From Piromyces finnis (lineage: Eukaryota; Neocallimastigomycota; Neocallimastigomycetes; Neocallimastigales; Neocallimastigaceae), in assembly GCA_002104945.1 (NCBI GenBank), contig MCFH01000014.1, forward strand, positions 777,001 to 841,000: a DNA stretch of 64,000 nt, given 5' to 3'. Positions 48,542 to 59,600 of the stretch are shown piece after piece. Numbering within the stretch: the stretch's first letter is position 1; each line of letters opens with the position of its first letter. A model generated the notes under the pieces. It was not told where the DNA came from. It searched no databases and saw only the letters and a program-made list of their open reading frames with translations. Both the position numbers and the translations under genes were made by a program.

Positions 48542-49329
48542 TGTAAAGATATAATATATATCTTTAGATTATTTAATAATTAATTATTAATTATTAAATA
48601 ATAAATTAATATTTAGTAAAACTGATTATAAAATTTTTGAGTAGATTTTATGGAATAATTTAATAATAAATTATTTTATAATAATTCCGTTAAATTTAAA
48701 TTAAGATAAATATTTAAGTTTAAGGAATAAAAGAATTTTAATTAAATTTAAATATTTCAAATATTTTAAATAATTAAAATATTTTTCAAATACTTTTTAT
48801 TTAATTTTAGAATAGATTATACTTTTTTATTTAAATTTAGAATAGTTTAATAATTTTAACTTAGTTTTAAAAATAGATTTATTTATATTTCAATAGGAAA
48901 TATATTAAGAATAGTATTGATAATATTAAATTAATTTATAGAAAATACATGGGCTTTATTCAATTTTGAGTTTACTCAAATTGAATTAAAAGTATAATGA
49001 ATTAGTTTAGTTTAGTTCTGTTATTTTATTATTTAATTAAATTAGTTTTGTTTATTTTATATTAAATATATGTTTATTTAAATAGAATAATATATTAGAA
49101 TATAATTATGAAAAAATATAAATACATGTAATTTTTATTTGTTAAATCGATGTAATTGTTATTTTCAATTTTTTAATTATTAACTATTATATAGTTAATA
49201 ATCTTTTTAAGAGTTTTAAATAAAATGATTTTTAAAATAAAAATTTAATGTTTTATTTTTTTATTTTTGTGTTAATAAAAATTGTTTTGTTTTAAGTATG
49301 AAATCTGTTTTAAATTTTATACTTTTACA
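48542..49329 (+). repeat. LARD 3' LTR
   Basis: 788 bp, nearly identical to 42985-43773, ending ...ACTTTTACA and followed by the TATAT duplication. Confidence 0.9.
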
Positions 49330-49560
49330 TATATAAAAAAAATTAAAATTTTTTATAAAAATTTTTATATTTAAAATTTTTTTTTTTGTTTTGTTTTGTT
49401 TATATATATATGTATATATCTTCCTATTATTATTAATAATTAATATAATTATTAATCTACTAAGTTATCAATCTTCCTCTTACTTATTATTATAATTATA
49501 TACTTATATAGTTAGTATATATATATTTTAATACATTTATAATTTTATTTCATTTTATTT

Positions 49561-50148
49561 CTACTCCCTGAATGGTAATATATTTTTAAAATGGACATTT
49601 CTTTCTAAATATTGTCCCGTCAGTTCATCTTGTAATTTAGCTGTGTTCCAAGATATTTCTCTAATAATAAAAGGACCAATAAAATAGGGTTCTAACTTGT
49701 TTCTTTGTTGGTTCCTAATCTTTACCTTATCCCCTATTTTGTAGTTATTTTTATTGTTCATACTTTGTTGAGCTAATCTTCTACTTTTCCAATAATTTAT
49801 CGTCCCTAGCATTTTACTGGCAGCTTGTTTTACCCATTTGGCGTGGTCTATAAATCTTTCCATTAATAATTCTTCTATTGATCTTTCTTCTATACTTAAT
49901 ATTGAATTTCTTATATTTATATCAATTGGAATATTTTCTGATCTTCCATACAAGAGTTCAAAACTTGAATAACCAGTAGAAACAGATTTACAAGTTCGAA
50001 TAGCCCATAATGCAATTGGTAACAATACATCCCAGTTTTCATTGTTATCAGAGAAATTTCTTAATTGCTTACCAATTTCTCTGTTTCTGTTTTCCACCAG
50101 TCCATTAGATTCCGGATGGTATGTACTAATGAAATGAATGTATACATC
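49561..50148 (-). pseudogene. Gypsy-3 Pol, C-terminal part of integrase (cut off by Chromo-2)
   Basis: The minus-strand frame from the Chromo-2 junction to TAG at 49561-49563. It carries the end of the integrase core including the third catalytic residue region (HPESNGLVENRNREIG) and a GPF/Y-like C-terminal domain (YKIGDKVKIRNQQ, YFIGPFIIREI). The first two DDE aspartates lie on the other side of the insertion (56668 onward). The frame agrees with the main Pol part if Chromo-2 plus one 5-bp duplication is removed. Within this piece there is no other damage. Confidence 0.88.
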
Positions 50149-50587
50149 TGTAATGAATACTAGAAATAACTAAATTGTCTTAGTGGTTAGTAGCTAAGAC
50201 TTTGAGTCTGAATGACACTAGTTCGAGACCTCATAGATACTATTTTAAAAAAATTATAATTTTATTTTATTTTATTTTATTTTTAAATTTTATTTTATAT
50301 GAAGATTATTGATTGGTTAAGAATTTTAAGTTGAAAAAATTTTATAAATTAATTTAAAAAATTTTTAGTATAAATACGAGTGAATTTTCCCAAATATTTT
50401 AAAGAATCGAGATTTTATTAATAAATAATTATATTATTAAACACTAACTTATTAAGTTAAATTCTATGTGTTTTTAATGATATTTTTATAAATTAATAAT
50501 TTACAGAATATTTTAAAGTGTTAATATTACTAAGTTATTTAGTAAATATTATAATTTGTTTTATTGTTAAAGACACATTTCTTTACA
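50149..50587 (+). repeat. Chromo-2 5' LTR with tRNA-like block, TATA box and self-primer
   Basis: 439 bp. A-box-like TAGTGGTTAG at 50181-50190, B-box-like GTTCGAGAC at 50221-50229, TATAAATA at 50369-50376, candidate self-primer GAGATTTTATT at 50409-50419. Ends TTCTTTACA. Confidence 0.93.
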
Positions 50588-50597
50588 ATAAAATCTC
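50587..50597 (+). promoter_or_regulatory. Chromo-2 primer-binding site (self-primer type)
   Basis: AATAAAATCTC, counting the last LTR base. Complementary over 11 nt to GAGATTTTATT in the LTR, 40 nt below the start of the TATA box. Compared with Chromo-1 both partners carry matching changes, so the pairing is preserved. Confidence 0.65.
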
Positions 50598-51478
50598 CTT
50601 ATAATATAAAAGCTTAATACCTTAGTGTTTAAGGAATTGTTATAGATAAAACTTTTAAGTTTTATTGTTGAAGCTTTTCTTTAAAGAAATATTTTTACTT
50701 AAAGTAGTAGAATTAGTACGCTTTAGAAGCGGTATATAATTCAAACTATAAAAAGTAAAAGATTAACGGGATCGAGTTTAACCTGTACAATAATTGGGTT
50801 GGCAGGCTCTGAGCTATTCTACTTTGAATAAGGAAGTAGGAGAATCCGAGGTACACCACGTACAAGACGCTGTAATAAGCAAGCTGGCGTGAGATTTATA
50901 GTTGTATACTATCTTTTGCTGTTTGATTATAGACCGGAAAATAGCCGGAAATGCCTTACTTTAATAAAATAATATTTCTTAATTAATACATTTTAAAATT
51001 AAGTTTTCTAATAAAACAATTTCTAATTTTTAATTATAATTATTAATTGTTAAGACAATTTATTAAAATTGTAATAATATAAAATAATATTCTTTATAAC
51101 TCCTTTAGCGTGAGAAGTTAAACTCTTATACATAATACTTCTACGTTCGGATAAGGTTGATATAGGGAAAGAAAACCTGTAATAATTTTTATTGCTAACA
51201 ATAAGTTAGACACTAAAAAAAATTTTTACACCGTTCCTTTCTTTTATTAATTTAATTAATATTAACAATCGACTTTATACGTGTTATCGTGAAGAGCTAC
51301 GAAGGACTTATTATAAAGAATAAAACAGGTTATATATTTGATGGTTTAACACTATATAATCTGGTTTGTATTATTATTTAATAAAAAGATTTACTCAATT
51401 AATAAATATAATTAAATACTTTATTCTATTATTTTTACAAATTTATTAAAGCTTATTAAAGAAAACATCATAAGTACT
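50598..51478 (+). other. Chromo-2 5' leader
   Basis: About 880 nt of untranslated leader before the start codon at 51479. It contains a CCTTA-GTGTT-TAAGG hairpin near 50623-50637 whose sequence is partly shared with Chromo-1. No gene seen. Confidence 0.55.
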
Positions 51479-54400
51479 ATGGAAGAGAACGAAAACAACC
51501 ACATGGATAATAATAATATTTTCGAAAACGCAACTCTTAAGGATGGTTTTGCAGGGGATCGCAGGTATCTGAAGGGTTTCTTAGCTAAGGTGGAGCTAGT
51601 GTTTATGCTATATCCTGAACGGTATCAAGACGACGCAACCAAAATTCTCTATATAATATCAAGACTTTATGGGGACGCTATGAATTGGGCTGCTACTCTT
51701 ATAAACAACCATGATCCGTGTCTTAATAACTACCAAGCTTTTGTTGACAGGTTTAAGGCTTTTTATGGATATAACGATGCTACCTATGTTGCAAATCAAA
51801 TGCTTAGAACCTTAAAACAACGCCGATTAGGAGGAATTAGAGGATATATCTTGGAATTTAACCGCTATGCTGATGAATCAAACTGGAATGAACAAGCCAA
51901 AATGGATGCATTTATAGCTGGTCTTAATCAACAAGTTGCCGTTCGTATTTTGGAAATGTTTCCGGGTCCTAGGGATCTTCTTTCATTACAGACTATTGCT
52001 TCAAGAATCGATTCAAGATTATCTACACATCATACCTTTTTCCCTTCTGGTTCAAACAATAACCAAAACCGAAAGAAAAGATCTTTTCATCACTCTTCAA
52101 AAATAACAAAGTCCATTACAAACAGGAATAACCATGGCCCTATCTCAAACGAAGAAAAGGAAAGAAGAAAGAAAGAAAATCTTTGTGTGTATTGTGGTGC
52201 TTCAAGTCATAAGCTTAATAATTGTCCAAAAAGAAAGAATAAAGATCGTGAAAATCCTTCACTAATATCTATTCCCACACTTATATCCGCTCCTAAAGAA
52301 GAAAACAAAACTCATAATAAAATGACAACTAAATTTAAACTTTCTTATGAACTAAATACGGATATTCTTATTGACTCAGGATCCAAACTTAATTTAATTG
52401 ATGTAGATTACTGTAACGATAATAACATTCCTTATCATGATGATGGTAACCTCCCAAATATCGTTGGTATCGGTGGTCGACAATCTCTTTTTGGAATTAC
52501 ATCTCCTTTGAATCTTCGCTACAAAGATCATCTCTGTCGAACACAATTCTATGTAACTGATCTACCTTATTATCCTTGTATTCTTGGAATAGACTGGCTT
52601 AAAGAACACAATCCTTCTATCGATTTCACAAAGAACAAAATTTCATTTGTATCCGATTACTGTTATAATCGTTGTATAACACTCTCCAATAATGTCCCTG
52701 AATTTCCTGAAGAAAGATCTGCTTTTCCTGCAATGGAAGATCCTTCCTACGAACCTCCGCATGATTCATTCGCTTACCCTATATTTGTCGATAAACAAAA
52801 CATCCAATCTCAAAACGAAACTAATCGTACTTGTACTATTCTCTGTTCGGGTTCTTCAAAAAATATTAACAATTCTGTTTCTAAGAAGTCTTCTGTTAAC
52901 TTTTCTACTTCGTCTCTCTCAAATCAAGAACCAACTTCTGTTTTGACTTCTTTTTCTGATTCTAATATTCAATCCAATTCTATTCTCAAATCCGATTCAA
53001 ACTCTAAATCAGAACCCAATTCTTCTATTATACTTCCGGATGTTCTCTCTGACTTTGCTGATGTCTTCAATGAATCTAATGCTGAAAAACTTCCTCCACA
53101 CCGTCCATACGATTGTGAAATAAAACTCAAAGAAAATTCAAAACTGTTTTATGGACCGATTTATCCTCTAACAGAAACCGAATCAATTGCTTTAGAAGAA
53201 TATATAAAAGAAAATTTCAAGAAAGGATTTATTAGAAAATCAAAATCGCCTGCGGGAGCTCCTATTCTGTTTGTACCTAAGAAAAACGGTCAACTTCGTA
53301 TGTGTGTTGACTATCGCCAATTAAACTCCATAACTATTCGTGATTCTTATCCCCTTCCTCTTATACAAGATATGCTTGAACATCTTGGAAAAGGGAAGAT
53401 TTTCTCAAAATTGGATCTTCGTTCTGCCTATAACTTGGTCAGGATTAAAAGTGGTGATGAATATAAAACCGCTTTTACTTGCAAGTTAGGTCATTTTGAA
53501 TACTGTGTGATGCCTTTTGGGTTGAAAAATGCACCTGCTGTTTTTCAACATTTCATTAATGATGTTCTTGAAGACGTTCTTGGTAAATTCGCTTTCTCTT
53601 ACATAGATGATATTATTATTTTTTCCTCTGATTATAAATCTCATATATCTCATGTCAAAACTGTTTTGAAACACCTGAGGGATGCTGGGCTCTATGCTAA
53701 ATTGGAAAAATGCGAGTTCTTTGTTTCTTTTATTGATTTCCTTGGTCATAGGATTTCTACTGATGGTATTCACATGGACCCAAATAAAGTTTCTTCTATT
53801 TTAAACTGGCCTACTCCATCTAATGTTAAAGAGGTTCAATCTTTTCTTGGTCTTGCGAACTACTACCGTCGATTTATTCCAAATTTTGCAAAGATCGCTC
53901 ATCCTTTGCATAAACTTTTGAAGAAAAATGTTAAATTTGTATGGTCTAAAGAAGCTCAAGATGCTTTCGATTCACTCAAGTCCTTATTTGTTTCTGCTCC
54001 TGTTCTTATATTTCCTAATCGTGAACTTCCATTCATAGTCGAAACTGATTCAAGTAACTTTGCCATTGGTGCTATTCTCTCGCAAGTCTCTCCAATTGAT
54101 AATATGACCCATCCAGTTGCTTTCTTTTCTCGCTCTCTTACTGGTCCTGAACGTAATTATCCAATATATGATAAAGAGCTCTTAGCTATCGTTGCTGCTC
54201 TTGAAACATGGCGTCATCTACTTAAAGGCTCTTCTTCTACTTTTAAGATTTACTCGGATCATCGAAATTTACTCTATCAAAAAAAACCTGAAAAAATGTC
54301 TCAACGTCTTGTTCGCTGGGCTTTGTTTCTCTCTGAATTTAACTTTGTTATTATTTATCGTTCTGGTTCTTCTAACGGTAAGCCTGATGCCCTATCTCGT

Positions 54401-55921
54401 CGTCCTGATTATGCTATCAATTCGAATTCCTCTTCTGATGTTCCTTTTAATGTTCTTCGCCCTGAAAACTTTTGTGCCATTGTGACTTCTGTTTCGTCCA
54501 TTAGTGATTCTTTTCTTTCCGAATATATAAATGATGACTTTTACAATAAAATCTGTGAATATCTTGATTGTAGGAAACCTCCAATACCTCACCCTCAAAT
54601 TGACAAATTTTCCTTAAGCAATAGTTTTCTCCTTTTTACTGACAGAATCTATGTTCCTCCAAATTGTCGTCTTTCAATTCTTAAACTCTGTCACGACTCT
54701 CCTTCAGCTGGTCATTTCGGAATAAAGAAAACATCTTCTCTTATTGCTAGAGACTTCTGGTGGCCTTCTATTTCTTCTGATGTTAAAGACTACGTTCGTT
54801 CTTGTGAAGTTTGTTGTCGTTCAAAAACCTTTCGTCATAAACCTTATGGTCTTCTGAATCCTCTTGATATTGCTGAGCGTCCTTGGTCATCCATTTCAAT
54901 GGATTTCATTACAGATTTGCCTTCATCTTCTGGTTTCACTTGCATTCTTGTTGTTGTTGATCGTCTTACAAAAATGGTTCATCTCATTCCGTTCAAAAGT
55001 ATTCCTTCCGCCGCCGAAACAGCCACAGCCTTTATTGATAATATTTTCCGTCTTCATGGCCTACCTGAATCTATTGTCTCGGATAGAGGTTCTCAATTTA
55101 CCTCTAAATTCTTCCAATCCATCTGTTCCTCCCTTGGCATTGAACTTAAGTTGTCTACTCCATTTCATCATCAATCAAACGGTCAGACGGAGAGGGTGAA
55201 CTCCGTTATAGAACAATATTTAAGATGTTTCTCAAATTATAAAGGTTCAAATTGGAAAAGTTTTCTTAGTCTTGCAGAATTTAGTTATAACAACGTGGTT
55301 CAAGAATCATCCAAATTTTCTCCATTCTTTTTGAATTACGGCTTTCATCCAAAATATTCACCAGTTATTCCAGACTTATCTAAAGTCCCAAGAGCAGAAG
55401 AGTTTACAAGAGATTTTAAAACTTTAATTAATACCTTAAAAGAAAATTTAAAATCTGCCATGGAAACCCAGAAGAAGCATGCTGACAAATGTAGAAAAAA
55501 AGCTCCGAATTTTAAAGTTGGTGACAAAGTTTGGCTGGATAGTTCTTTAATTATCCACAAAGGAAATAAAAAATTTAAGCCAAGAAAACTCGGCCCATAC
55601 AAAATCTTGGAAAAAATATCAAATGTTACATTTAAATTAAGTCTCCCAAAATCTATTAAGATTCATCCAGTTATTCATGTATCCAATCTTGAGAAATATG
55701 TCGAAGATAAATTTGGAAGATCTCAACCACCACCGCCACCTATTACCGTTGACAATGAAGAAGAATACGAAGTTGAAGAAATTCTGGATAAAAGAAGACA
55801 TTACGGAAAAATACAATACCTGATTAAATGGAAAGGGTATTCAATCAATGAAGCTTCGTGGGAGCCTGAAGAAAATCTAAATTGCAAGGGGCTACTTAAA
55901 AAATTTAATAGAAAGAAATAA
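51479..55921 (+). CDS. Chromo-2 Gag-Pol polyprotein with C-terminal chromodomain
   Basis: 1480 residues, one frame. Gag with zinc knuckle C-x2-C-x4-H-x4-C ([14 protein letters not shown]), protease with IDSG, a Ser/Asn-rich spacer, RT ([18 protein letters not shown]), RNase H (ETDSSNF, SDHRN), integrase with HHCC finger and DDE core ([28 protein letters not shown]), and a chromodomain at the end ([24 protein letters not shown]). Strong similarity to the Chromo-1 protein throughout, weakest in the spacer between protease and RT. All catalytic motifs are present and there is no internal stop. The ATG at 51479 gives a slightly longer N-terminus than Chromo-1. Confidence 0.93.
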   Translation: MEENENNHMDNNNIFENATLKDGFAGDRRYLKGFLAKVELVFMLYPERYQDDATKILYIISRLYGDAMNWAATLINNHDPCLNNYQAFVDRFKAFYGYNDATYVANQMLRTLKQRRLGGIRGYILEFNRYADESNWNEQAKMDAFIAGLNQQVAVRILEMFPGPRDLLSLQTIASRIDSRLSTHHTFFPSGSNNNQNRKKRSFHHSSKITKSITNRNNHGPISNEEKERRKKENLCVYCGASSHKLNNCPKRKNKDRENPSLISIPTLISAPKEENKTHNKMTTKFKLSYELNTDILIDSGSKLNLIDVDYCNDNNIPYHDDGNLPNIVGIGGRQSLFGITSPLNLRYKDHLCRTQFYVTDLPYYPCILGIDWLKEHNPSIDFTKNKISFVSDYCYNRCITLSNNVPEFPEERSAFPAMEDPSYEPPHDSFAYPIFVDKQNIQSQNETNRTCTILCSGSSKNINNSVSKKSSVNFSTSSLSNQEPTSVLTSFSDSNIQSNSILKSDSNSKSEPNSSIILPDVLSDFADVFNESNAEKLPPHRPYDCEIKLKENSKLFYGPIYPLTETESIALEEYIKENFKKGFIRKSKSPAGAPILFVPKKNGQLRMCVDYRQLNSITIRDSYPLPLIQDMLEHLGKGKIFSKLDLRSAYNLVRIKSGDEYKTAFTCKLGHFEYCVMPFGLKNAPAVFQHFINDVLEDVLGKFAFSYIDDIIIFSSDYKSHISHVKTVLKHLRDAGLYAKLEKCEFFVSFIDFLGHRISTDGIHMDPNKVSSILNWPTPSNVKEVQSFLGLANYYRRFIPNFAKIAHPLHKLLKKNVKFVWSKEAQDAFDSLKSLFVSAPVLIFPNRELPFIVETDSSNFAIGAILSQVSPIDNMTHPVAFFSRSLTGPERNYPIYDKELLAIVAALETWRHLLKGSSSTFKIYSDHRNLLYQKKPEKMSQRLVRWALFLSEFNFVIIYRSGSSNGKPDALSRRPDYAINSNSSSDVPFNVLRPENFCAIVTSVSSISDSFLSEYINDDFYNKICEYLDCRKPPIPHPQIDKFSLSNSFLLFTDRIYVPPNCRLSILKLCHDSPSAGHFGIKKTSSLIARDFWWPSISSDVKDYVRSCEVCCRSKTFRHKPYGLLNPLDIAERPWSSISMDFITDLPSSSGFTCILVVVDRLTKMVHLIPFKSIPSAAETATAFIDNIFRLHGLPESIVSDRGSQFTSKFFQSICSSLGIELKLSTPFHHQSNGQTERVNSVIEQYLRCFSNYKGSNWKSFLSLAEFSYNNVVQESSKFSPFFLNYGFHPKYSPVIPDLSKVPRAEEFTRDFKTLINTLKENLKSAMETQKKHADKCRKKAPNFKVGDKVWLDSSLIIHKGNKKFKPRKLGPYKILEKISNVTFKLSLPKSIKIHPVIHVSNLEKYVEDKFGRSQPPPPPITVDNEEEYEVEEILDKRRHYGKIQYLIKWKGYSINEASWEPEENLNCKGLLKKFNRKK

Positions 55922-56227
55922 AAAATAGTTAAAAAATTCAAATTATATTTATTATTAATATTAAAATCACAATTATTATTATTATCAAAACTTATTAATA
56001 TCATTATCAATATCAATTTTATTATTAAACAATTTATTAATATCAAATTTATCAATATTTTATTTTTAACTTTAGTAATATTAAAAAAAAATGTATTTTA
56101 TTATATTAAATGTATTTTTATAATTAAGAAAATTCACTCCTTAGTTTAGTTTATTAAAAAAGAAAAACATATATTTAAATATTAAAATTCTAGATTCGTC
56201 TGGTATCCGAATCCTGGAGGAGGACCA
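55922..56227 (+). other. Chromo-2 3' untranslated region with hairpin and polypurine tract
   Basis: AT-rich 306 nt ending in a hairpin GATTCG (56193-56198)/CGAATC (56208-56213) and the polypurine tract GGAGGAGGACCA. The last 35 nt plus the first bases of the LTR are identical to the same region of Chromo-1. Confidence 0.7.
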
Positions 56228-56666
56228 TGTAACGAATACTAGAAATAACTAAATTGTCTTAGTGGTTAGTAGCTAAGACTTTGGTTCTGAATGACACTAG
56301 TTCGAGACCTCATAGATACTATTTTAAAAAAATTATAATTTTATTTTATTTTATTTTATTTTTAAATTTTATTTTATATGAAGATTATTGATTGGTTAAG
56401 AATTTTAAGTTGAAAAAATTTTATAAATTAATTTAAAAAATTTTTAGTATAAATACGAGTGAATTTTCCCAAATATTTTAAAGAATCGAGATTTTATTAA
56501 TAAATAATTATATTATTAAACACTAACTTATTAAGTTAAATTCTATGTGTTTTTAATGATATTTTTATAAATTAATAATTTACAGAATATTTTAAAGTGT
56601 TAATATTACTAAGTTATTTAGTAAATATTATAATTTGTTTTATTGTTAAAGACACATTTCTTTACA
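56228..56666 (+). repeat. Chromo-2 3' LTR
   Basis: 439 bp, nearly identical to the 5' LTR. Differences seen: TGTAAC versus TGTAAT at the start and TTTGGTTC versus TTTGAGTC in the tRNA-like block. Confidence 0.93.
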
Positions 56667-59600
56667 ACATCATAAAGATCTACAAATATTTTTGTGTACT
56701 CTGAAACAAATTGTACACCATTATCTGTTATTATTAATTGTGGAGTTCCATGCCTACTAAATACTTCAACTAAGAAATTAGTTACGTCTTGAGAAGTAGT
56801 AGTTCTAACTGGTTTTGCTTCCACCCATTTTGTAAAGTAATCCACGCATACCATTATATATTTATTCCCAAGTGTGGTTTCTCTTAATGGACCTATAATA
56901 TCAAGACCAAGTCTAACAAAGGGTGCTTCTACAGGAGTTCTAAACTTTTCTGTCGGCTTTGGTAATGGCTCAGATTTATTTAACTGACATATTTTACATA
57001 AGGAGACATATTTTTTTACATCAATGATTAAATTTTTCCAATAAAATTTGTTTTTGATTCTTTCATAAGTTTTCTGTACTCCTTCATGTCCAATTCTATG
57101 CTCTTTTGCAATTATTTTAATTTTAGTGTAAGGGTCATCAATAATCTCCCTAAAATTATTATTATCCTTGAAATATAATTTATTGTCAATAGTGACAATT
57201 TTATCATTTAAAAATTTTTTCATAAAATCGGAAACAAATTTTTCGTTCTCCTCCTCGGTAAAATTGGAACTATTGGTTTTGTTGGAAATATCGATATTTT
57301 TGATATTATTATTATTATTATCATTATTATTATTATTATTATTAATTTCCAAATTATCCAAATTATTAGCAATAAACTTATTAATGTTACTATTATTCTC
57401 ATCTTTATTATTATTGTCATTACCATCAGAAATAGTAGTGTTAACAATTAAATTCTCTTTCAAAGTTATTCTGGATAAAGCATCAGCAATTTTATTAGCT
57501 TTTCCTGGTTGATAAATAATATTAACTTTTAATTGACTAAATTTATCACACCAGCGTTGATGTTTCTTTGTATTCGGTTCTCCTTTCTTAATGATGGGAA
57601 CTAAAGGTTCATGATCAGTATAAAGAATGGTTTGAAATGGATTCCCTAGAATATATGGTTCAAATTGTAAAAGACAATAATAAGCAGCAGTACCTTCTAA
57701 TTCAGTAGTGGTATAATTTTCTTCCGTTTTCTTAATACTTCTACTAACAAAATAAACTGGGTGTTCAATATTGTCATCATATAACTGTAGTAAAACACCA
57801 CCAATTCCATATCCACAAGCATCAGATCTAATTATAAAAGGAACATCAAATTTAGGAAAACAAAGAATTGGTGCATTAACTAGGCAATATATCAGATTTC
57901 TGAAACTTTGTTCTTGAATTTCTGTCCATTCATATTTAATTTTTTTCTTTAATAGTTTGCAAAGAGGAGCTGCAATAGCAGAATAATTTTCAATAAAATT
58001 TCTGTAATAACTAGTCATACCTAAAAATGAACGTAGTTCAGAAATATCTCGTGGTGGGTTCATTTCTTTAATAGATGCGACTTTCTTTTCCAAAGGAAGT
58101 AAACCATCAATAGTAACCCGATGACCTAAAGCCTCTATTTCAAGTTGACAAAAAGAACATTTCTCAATATTTAACTTTAATTTGTTATTACGTAAAATAG
58201 TAAAAACTTTTCTTAAGTCATTAATATGATCTTCAAAACTGGGAGAATAAATAATAATATCATCTAAATATATTTGAACACATTCATTAATTAAATCGAA
58301 AAAGATACGATTCATTTCGCGCTGAAAAGTGGCAGGAGCATTAGTTAATCCAAAAGGCATAACTTTAAAATAATAGTTACCAAATTTAGTGGTAAAAGAA
58401 GTTTTATCCATATCTTCTTTGAACATAGGAATTTGATGATATCCACTAAATAAATCGATTGTTGAAAAGATTTTTGAGTCTTTAAGTGAGTCAAAAATTT
58501 CTTTGATTTTAGGTAGGGCGTATGCATCTTTAACAGTTACATTATTTAATTTTCTAAAATCAATGCAAAGGCGCCATTTTCCATTTTTCTTCTTAACCAT
58601 AACCACTGGAGAAGCCCACGGAGAATGAGACGGTTCAATTAGACCTTTATTAATTAGTTTTTCTAATTCTTCTTTTAAACCTGATAATTGAACTTGTGAA
58701 ATATTATAAGCTTTTTGTTTAATAGGGCGCACATTATCCTCCAAAATAATGTGGTGTGGTAACAAATTTGATGGTTCCAAATCATCAGAAGATACAGCAA
58801 TAACATCATTAAAATTTTTAAGAAGAGAACTAAATAAATTTTTATCAACATCGTTATCAACTTTGATATTAGAAATTATATTATTAATAATATCCATTTT
58901 ATTATTATTATTATTTTCTATTTTGTTAGGTCTATTTTCTTCAACTACAGCTAAAATAGTACTAGCGGTTATATCTTCATAATCAAAATAAATATCTTCT
59001 ACATCATTGGAATAGCAAGAAAGAGCTTGGGATTGAAATATAGAAATATCTTCAACATCAACAATAGGAATAAATTTATTATCAGAAGATTTCAAAATTA
59101 ATGTTTTATCAACTGTATCAATCATAATGCGATTTTCATTTTGTGTTTTAAATCCAATAATAGCATCATAAAATGAATCGTTTTTATCTGATATTCTAAA
59201 TATAGAATCAAATTCAATTTTGCCTATTTTTACATGAAGTTTCACTAGATCATATACTCTAGCAACATCATCAACCATTGCTTGTCTTATTCTTCCTCTA
59301 ATTTGTCCTACAATTTCAAAATCTTTAATTTTATTATCTAAAAAGGAGCGCGTAATTAAATTTGTATTACTACATGCATCAATAAATATAGCTGCTGAAT
59401 GGGAATTGATTGTACCATGAACAACTGCAACATCATGATCGTTTACTTTGGTTCTTCCATCGATATTAATGAAATTATTATTTAATTTATACAAATTATT
59501 ATTATTTTCATCAACTTCAGTGGTACTAATAGTAATATTATCCAACTTTAAATTCTTTAATCCCTTAATTAATTCAGCTTTGGACGTTTTACTAACACCT

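Larger units (their letters stand above)
42985..49329 (+). mobile_element. ORF-less LTR retrotransposon (LARD-like) inside Gypsy-3
   Basis: 6345 bp bounded by LTRs of 789 bp (42985-43773) and 788 bp (48542-49329) that differ at only a few positions, flanked by the duplication TATAT (42980-42984 and 49330-49334). LTR ends are TGTAAAG...TTTTACA, like those of the chromoviruses. The 4.8-kb interior has no frame with protein homology. Instead it carries short GTGGAAC-type repeats, eight copies of a structured ~50-nt element, a perfect 9-bp hairpin at 47960-47980 and a 7-bp hairpin next to the 3' LTR. It must be mobilised in trans, most likely by a chromovirus given its LTR ends and self-primer design. 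Confidence 0.9.
50149..56666 (+). mobile_element. Chromo-2: intact Ty3/gypsy chromovirus inserted in Gypsy-3 integrase
   Basis: 6518 bp with two 439-bp LTRs (50149-50587 and 56228-56666) that differ at about three positions near their start. Flanked by ACATC duplications (50144-50148, 56667-56671). Single open gag-pol. Related to but distinct from Chromo-1, and in opposite orientation. Recent and possibly active. Confidence 0.93.
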
